From Carnegiea gigantea (taxonomy: Eukaryota > Streptophyta > Magnoliopsida > Caryophyllales > Cactaceae), in assembly GCA_029747015.1 (NCBI GenBank), contig JAKOGI010001205.1, positions 186,001 through 250,000 on the forward strand: a stretch of DNA of 64,000 nucleotides, written 5' to 3'. The notes under the pieces are model-generated. The model ran no database searches. It was not told where the DNA came from and worked only from the letters and a program-made list of their open reading frames with translations. The position numbers and the translations under genes were made by a program. Numbering within the stretch: the stretch's first letter is position 1; each line of letters opens with the position of its first letter. Shown one piece after another: positions 58,006 through 64,000 of the stretch.

Positions 58006-61000
58006 TCCCGAATAAGCAACTAATTGGAGATAGGTGTTAGGAACTTAGGGTTAAGACAAGAGGATAGACTTTATATTTGTAAAATTTTATATTTGAATTT
58101 TAATTACTTCACAAAATAGTCGGATCGGATGTTATCTTCCCTCTGGCTCCGACTCGGATTCAGATTATTTTTTCCGGACTCGGAGTTGAATATATTTTTT
58201 TCTCAGTCCGAATCGGATTATTTTGCCTTGGATCAGAATCAAATTGGGATGTGATTGTCAATGTCAAGGCATTGAATGGAAAGCCATACACTATGTGCTA
58301 CTTCACAACGGATCAAGATAGCCTTGTGAAACATCTCATTTTGATTTTGTTTGTTACATTGCTATTTATGCATTTGTACACTGTGTGGAGGCAGATGCTA
58401 TCATAGTCTGGTGCAGGTCCATCCCAGAAATTATAGTAAATATATGGTATACTTCAGCCCTAATATAAGGGTTTCCTTTTTGATTTTGGACGTTGCCCCT
58501 GGAAAAGCAAATGTCTTTCGTGTAATAGGAGTGACTTTTTAGCATATGATCTTTCTGATCACCCTTCTTTTGAAGCTTTTGGCGGATATATCATTTAGGA
58601 AATTTAACTATCATATGTATGGGAGATGTTGCTACCTTAAAACGGCAGCCAAATGTATGGCCAAAGGTCTCAACATGTTCGTGGAGCAACTAAGATCTGA
58701 TGTCATTTACCTGCGTTGTTACTCATTAGTTTCATTCTTATTGCTGTTTTGGTGCATTTGATGGATTCGAATTAATGAAGCACTTTGTTAGCAGGATGAA
58801 TCAGTATGTTGGACTCGGAAATTTCTCCCTGACAGTGCTTGTGAAATCAAATTTTCTGAAATATATGCTGTTGAGTCACTTGACTGGGGTTCAATTCGTC
58901 AACCGAGAGGATACTGTTTCAGGCATACGGATTTGGAGGTTGCGAATTCTTCCTCCAATGCTGTTGCTTTATGGTGTTCATGTTTGGCTGATGACGTGCC
59001 TCTTCCTATTAATGCAGATGCATCGTTTTGTGGTCCATGGTATGCGGAGGTCTCAGTCTAACCCATGTCTCTGGCAGTTGGGAGAGTACAAGTTTGGTCA
59101 CATGGACCAGCTAAAATGTGAAACATTGTTGAATCAAATAAACTCCTTTCTGAACAAAGAAAAAGGAAGGCCAAAGAGTCTGCTGGTATATATTCCAGGA
59201 TTTTCTTTTTTGCTTTATAATGTGTTTTTCCTGCCTGCATTTGTACTTTGGGTCTGTGCTTGATACCGATAGGTTACCCTGCACACTTACATGTGCATCT
59301 TCCTACTGACCAGATCTTTGTAAATCCTAAGAGTGGAAAGGGTGATGGTCGCAAGATTTGGGGAGTTGTGGCACCAATATTTTCTCGTGCTAAAGTTAGT
59401 GCAGAGGTATGTCCTATGGCCTATCTAATGGAAAAGTGCCACTTTCTTAAATATCTATAGTGAGGTCTGAAAATGATTTGTTCTTTTTCTCTACAATCGT
59501 TTACCTGATATTGCATCCTCTGAAGACCATCCCAGGCATTTTGTTTGACATTTCAACTGTCCATATATTTTTGGGATGGGAGCTAAGGTCTGGAGCCATA
59601 GCACTATTCACCTGAATTAATGAGAGGCTGTTTCAACTTTCTGTTGGACCCTATGTTTGAAAAAGCTGACTGTGTACTACTATACAACAAAAGAAGCAGA
59701 AGATGCTTTAGGGAAGCAATTTGCTTTCATCGACCATAATCTAAAATTGCTTGAGGTTGAATTTTCCAGCTGCCTGAAACAGACAAACGCATGTATCTTT
59801 AGCAGTTCCCGTGTAGCATGGAATCATGGATGTATATGAATCCGTAAAACTTATGATTGCACAGAATGGAATGAGAGAAACTTGAATTGCACTTCCGGTT
59901 TAAACTGTCAATTTGTTTTTGACATTTATTATATGAAGCTTCTACCAGGCAAGGCTGTCTTTGCTTCCCCCCCCCCTACCATAGGATAGAAGTAGCCACT
60001 CGTACTAACAATATCTTGCTGATATTGAGCAATGTCATTGTTTTATCAACACACTCACAAACATTAGGTGTGACTTTAAGTTCTGATGGAAAGTAGAAAG
60101 CCGAGTCATTTGGGTTTGAAAGTCAGTTGATGAGTAGTTATTGTTGTTTTCTTGTTGCTTTTCTTCACTTTCTTGTTTCAACCATGTGTCAGGTAACAGT
60201 TACTGAGAGGTCGGGCCATGCATTTGATGTGGTGACATCTATGACAAGTGGTGAACTCAATTCTTATGATGGTATTGTGGCTGTTGTAAGTCTGAGCTGT
60301 ATGCATTGTTCCTTTTTAATTCCTTTCTAATATGTCCTCTGAAATATCTAGAAATTTGTACGGAAGAAAAAAGAGTGCGATGAGAGTGGGTCTTTTTCTC
60401 TCTGTTTTCAGCAAAGTGTAGGGAAGACGATGTTCGTTCACACCTGAGTCTATCTGATTATGGCTATGGCGCATCTCTTTGGAACTTCCGTTTAGCATAT
60501 TGGATGCGAATTTCTGCTGAAAGAACAGTATGAACACCGAAGTGTTTTTTGGTCCCAGCTATGTCTTAATGTGCTTTATCCTTCAATTGACAGGGTGGAT
60601 GTGATACTGGTGATGGATCCTTGGTCAGTTTTGCTAAGAATTATAAGTAGGCATCCCCTTGTTTTAGCTTCCTTTTTCTTCTGTTCTTTCTGGTGATTCT
60701 CAGAACATCATCTTCCACCATTCTTTATGGTAGCATTCAGCACCTTAACCTGAGAATAATCTCGGACATCTCTGATCTCTGATTGATGTTTTGTGCTGGC
60801 CCCCTATTCTTCACTTGGAAGTGGTTTTTGCTTCCACCTTTGTTTTTGAATGCTCTTGCACAATTTAATTGAAGTAGAGTTGTATCTGTCTTGTCCATAC
60901 TTCTTTGTGAATGGAGAACATTTTCTTTTACTGTATATATCTGATGATTCTGCTTTAGTTGTTGGCAGGGTGGTGATGGCTTATTCAATGAAATCCTGAA

Positions 61001-62160
61001 TGGAATTCTGTCTTCAAGGCTCAAGACTTCATATCCCCCAGCTCCTCCTGATTTTATGGCTTCTCTAGGGCAAGAACTGAATGCATTGGTCACTGATCCA
61101 AATGGAACAGATGCAGGTACTTTTCATCCAAATGAAGACCAGTTCCCCCTCTTTCCAACTTCAAGACGTGAAGAATCTGAAATGCCAAGTTTCCGTATGT
61201 ACCATGGTAATTAATGCTCCTATGATGTATACCAGTTTTTGTTGAACTTATTTGTGTGCTTCTTTGTGAATGGATGTCTCTGAAAATGTTACAACTAAAT
61301 GTAGGCTCTATATCTCTAGCTTTGTGGCATAATAACTTTAGCATGTTTTTATTTATCTGTTTATTCCACTGCATTATTTCTTCGCTGCTGTGTGAAGGGT
61401 CAATTCTTTGACTACTTTTGCTTTTGTTGAACTTTCAGCTGATGAAGATGCTGAATTTTCAATGCCTCATAAATGGTTCAGGTTTGGGATCATTCCCGCA
61501 GGTTCAACTGATGCCGTTGTGATTTGGTAATTTTTTTCACCTTGGTTTCATATCTTTTCCTTCAATCCTTTGTTTCCTTTTCATGATTTTTTGTTAATAA
61601 GCTTTCTCTTTTGGGACTGGGGGATTGGGGCTGGACACTTTTTCAGAAGTTGGATCACAGTATGTTAGTACCTGCCATACGATTTGTCACCCTTGGGGCA
61701 TGCCGCTGATGGAAAATTTGAAATTGAACTCCATCTCCATGCATGCATGGACGATGTTCAAGTGACTACATTTATAAACCTCATTTGTAATGAAAATATT
61801 TTTGATGTATATTTTGGGAATACATTCTATTCTGTAAGTCTGGACTTTGGAGGCTTTAGTGAATTCCTAATTTCTCCAGCCCTTTGTTGTACGTATAGCA
61901 TTTCTAGCAACTTTTGGAAAATCAATGCTTATACAATGTGCAGTTTGTACTTCTTTTATCCTGTCCAGGCTAAAATTTCATCTAAACAGCATATTAACTC
62001 TTGTATGCAGTACCACTGGAGCTCGAGATCCTGTTACATCAGCGTTGCATATAGTTCTTGGCAAAAGGATTGATCTTGATATAGCTCAGGTTGTCTGCTG
62101 GAAAGCAACCAAGGAGTCAAAAGTAGAACCCTCTGTACGCTACACAGCTTCTTTTGTTGG
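57010..62160 (+). CDS. CERK: Ceramide kinase, exons 1-8 (3' end outside the window)
   Basis: Phosphorylates ceramide to ceramide-1-phosphate; in Arabidopsis loss of this enzyme (ACD5) gives ceramide build-up and spontaneous cell death. Exons by GT-AG and reading frame: 57010-57177, 58795-58938, 59018-59185, 59314-59406, 60193-60285, 60969-61206, 61439-61526, 62011-62160. They join without a stop to 380 codons; plant CERK has about 600, so the C-terminal third lies to the right. Residues 1-160 form the N-terminal region. The diacylglycerol-kinase-type catalytic domain starts at IFVNPKSGKGDG (161) and has GGDGLFNEILNG (223-234), FGIIPAGSTDA (317-327) and CTTGARDPVTSALH. The ATG has a good context (A at -3, G at +4) and is the first in frame. 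Exon 2 is the least conserved and rests mainly on frame and CEIKFSEIYAVE. Confidence 0.92.
57178..58794 (+). other. Ceramide kinase intron 1 with repeats
   Basis: The longest visible intron (1617 bp). It holds a run of 13 G at 57335-57347, a (GA)n tract at 57955-58005, and between about 57573 and 58280 a GGATCGGAT/TCGGATT-rich stretch that starts TAGGGATGACAGC and looks like an old hAT-like element (possible target GATGGAAC against GAATGGAA). No further exon was found here. Confidence 0.65.
57955..58005. repeat. (GA)n microsatellite in intron 1
   Basis: Nearly uninterrupted GA repeat directly after a CACACACATACATACA stretch. Confidence 0.95.
61195..61208 (+). promoter_or_regulatory. Two competing splice donors at the end of exon 6
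   Basis: GTATGT at 61195 and GTAATT at 61207 are both usable donors 12 bases apart. Both leave phase 1, so both join correctly to exon 7 at 61439, giving proteins with or without the four residues RMYH-type insert. The first is the better consensus match. Confidence 0.5.
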
Positions 62161-62527
62161 GTAATTTATAGTTTGCTTGCACACCATCTACAACCTATCT
62201 GCCCAGTTCTTTATTTTAGAGTTGGACTGCCATTATTCTGTGTACTCAATTTATCTGAGCGTAACATCCACTTATTATCTTTTGTTCCTTGGTTTGTGGG
62301 AAGAATCTGAACAGCAACTCTAGGTTTCCAGCATCCGGACTAGTCATTTTTTGTCAGTACTACATTTATGTTGCTAGTACTTGCTTATGTCTGAAGTGAT
62401 TGCAGCTATCATATATTCTCAATATCACCTGTATTTCTTTGCATTGGAGGCTGTATCTGATTCACCAAAAGGAGAAACTGTGACCTCTAATTGTGCCCAC
62501 TAGATCTATATATTTTCCTCTGTAGCC
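62161..62527 (+). other. Ceramide kinase intron 8, left part
   Basis: Begins with the donor GTAATTTA after exon 8 (phase 2). No acceptor with a following matching exon is seen before the LTR insertion. Plain T-rich intron sequence. Confidence 0.7.
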
Positions 62528-64000
62528 TGTTGATGTAAGTCTTAAGGGAATGAAGCAACCCAAGTCAACTCACATCAAGGACACTAGAAAACAAGCAAAC
62601 ACCCAACGGCCAAGGAGGCACGGCCGTGCTTAATGGCACGGGGTGACCGTGCTAACTTGCTGCCTAGCTCGCCTAGAAAGTGCCTCACTTCACGGTTTGA
62701 GATGGCTTTGAGTTCAAATGGAAATCTGATGCAATGAGCCTTGTTTTGGCCTTGATTATGTGTGGAAAAGAGTAAGTAAAGGAGTAATGAAAGTGAGGAA
62801 TGAAAGTAGGATTAAGAACACTAAGAAGATCATTAAAGGAGCTCGCGGTTTAAGAGGAGAGAAACCAAGAGCTAGCTTATGAACTTCAAGTGTGTTTAAT
62901 GAAACTAGGATAGTTCTAAGTTAGATGATTAGATAAGATACACCACTAATCCCTTAGCTTAGGGCCCTTAATCTTGGATTAGGATAAGATACACCACCTA
63001 ACCAAAGATTAAGACTCACTTGGTCACCACCTTAATCGGCCACAATTAAGGATAAGCAAGTTAAGTGTTTAAGGAAATCACAAGACACAAAGTCTTTGCT
63101 CTCAACTGAATAATCAACTTTATCTCATTAAATGAACACACAAGGCTTTTATATGGCCTTGAAAATACATAAGAGGGCTTTCCTTCTACGGTAGGAAAGT
63201 CATTAAGCATACCTAAGACTACTTAGTATACGGTTTAGCCTAAAACAAACACAAGCTGAAAGTTTAAGTTACAAAGCACTATTTTATCTTCCTAAGCTCT
63301 TTCCTATGTATTAAGGAATGTTAATGACTCAATTTCCCAGCTAGGAAGGTAAGGATACACGGCTGGCCACTTCAAAAGAGCTGAAGAATGCATGGTTGCC
63401 ATGTCATGCTTGAGTGGCCGTGTGTGAGCTTGCAAAATGGAGGCTTTTCCTTTGCTCCACGTGTCTCTCTCATAGGTGGCTGGGTGGCAGCTTACCAAGC
63501 AGCTCAAAATGATCAAGTAGGCAGGCACTCACCTTAAGCAAACCCCTTGAAGGAGGAAAACCACTAGGCTAAGTAACCGGGTGTCAATCAGCCGGTTTCT
63601 GCCTCAACTTGTCACGCATGCTTGACACGTCAAATGCTGACTAGTTGCTACGTTTCTTACATGGATGGAAACCTCAAGATGTCTAGTTTACCCTCCAACT
63701 TGAATCGCAGCATTTGGACTTCATTTGCCCCCTGAACAAACCAGAATTCCAAAACTGTGCAGTTTGTAGTGCAATCCGGGCAAGGTCCAAAGATGGACTG
63801 TTTTAAGCAACCAATTGAACTCCAAATAATATGAAACCAATTGGACTTAAAAGTTAAGATCTTGAGCTTGAAAATCTCCCAAAAAACGAGCACCAAAACG
63901 TGCTTTAAACCTGTGTAATCAGATAACAAAAACCGGGTGAAAATTTGGATGAGAACCCGGGTGCATCACCTTGTGTTTTCTCCATCAAGTGACTGATGGC
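62528..64000 (-). mobile_element. LTR of a retrotransposon inside intron 8 (partial)
   Basis: Starts TGTTGATGTAAGTC on the plus strand, which is ...TTACATCAACA on the minus strand, a normal LTR end. A minus-strand TATA box CCATATAAAAG lies at 63145-63155. At least 1.47 kb with no coding domain, so it is either one end of a minus-strand element or a solo LTR that continues beyond the window. Left flank of five bases is TAGCC. The lineage is not recognised. Confidence 0.6.

Noticed and set aside
58351..58761. Possible extra ceramide kinase exon between exons 1 and 2
   Set aside because: The open frames have no kinase similarity, and exon 1 joins exon 2 in phase with the expected protein text.
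59657..59839. Open frame of 60 codons between exons 4 and 5
   Set aside because: Exon 4 and exon 5 join directly within a conserved block (KVSAE to VTVTERSGHAFD); this is intron.
1..64000. tRNA and rRNA genes
   Set aside because: TGGTATCAGAG words were found only as retrotransposon primer sites; no cloverleaf-like segment with A and B boxes was recognised by eye.

Overview
The window is AT-rich nuclear DNA of a flowering plant, almost certainly a eudicot. The evidence is one intron-containing plant gene (ceramide kinase, CERK type, + strand, from 57010 and running off the right edge) and about 50 kb of typical plant transposable elements. These include Ty3/gypsy elements of the chromovirus, Tekay/Del, Athila and Tat lineages, an L1-type LINE, a MULE, hAT-like, CACTA-like and other small TIR elements, and a TRIM. 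The species cannot be named from the sequence. No RNA gene or CRISPR array was seen.

Layout. 1-2700: intergenic DNA with small duplications, a GC-rich island and an (AT)n tract. 2896-7901: CCCGAA-rich hAT-like DNA abutting a chromovirus gag-pol (+) that has its 3' LTR but no 5' LTR. 8071-9440: CACTA-like subterminal repeats containing a complete non-autonomous hAT element with an exact 8-bp target duplication. 9440-13950: intergenic DNA with several MITE-like elements. 13951-40200: one L1 LINE on the minus strand, split by three younger insertions: an Athila element without pol (16024-25072, TSD GAGTC), a Tekay/Del chromovirus (25185-36339, TSD ATCCG) and a TRIM (38218-38954). 40230-45100: MITE relics, a second LINE fragment and a decayed MULE transposase. 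45507-54957: a Tat-lineage element on the minus strand. Its integrase is absent; in that place lie an antisense plant-mobile-domain pseudogene and an 87-bp tandem array. 55818-56868: two hAT-like elements directly upstream of the kinase gene. 57010-62160: eight ceramide kinase exons. 62528-64000: an LTR inside the ninth-intron position (after exon 8), in minus orientation.

Ceramide kinase is the only gene that looks functional: all eight splice junctions keep frame and the catalytic GGDG motif is intact. All element coding regions are broken. The most unusual structure is the Tekay element: its left end is not a normal LTR start but an inverted copy of the LTR's own 3' end, and the pair of 5-bp target duplications still abuts both outer ends exactly.
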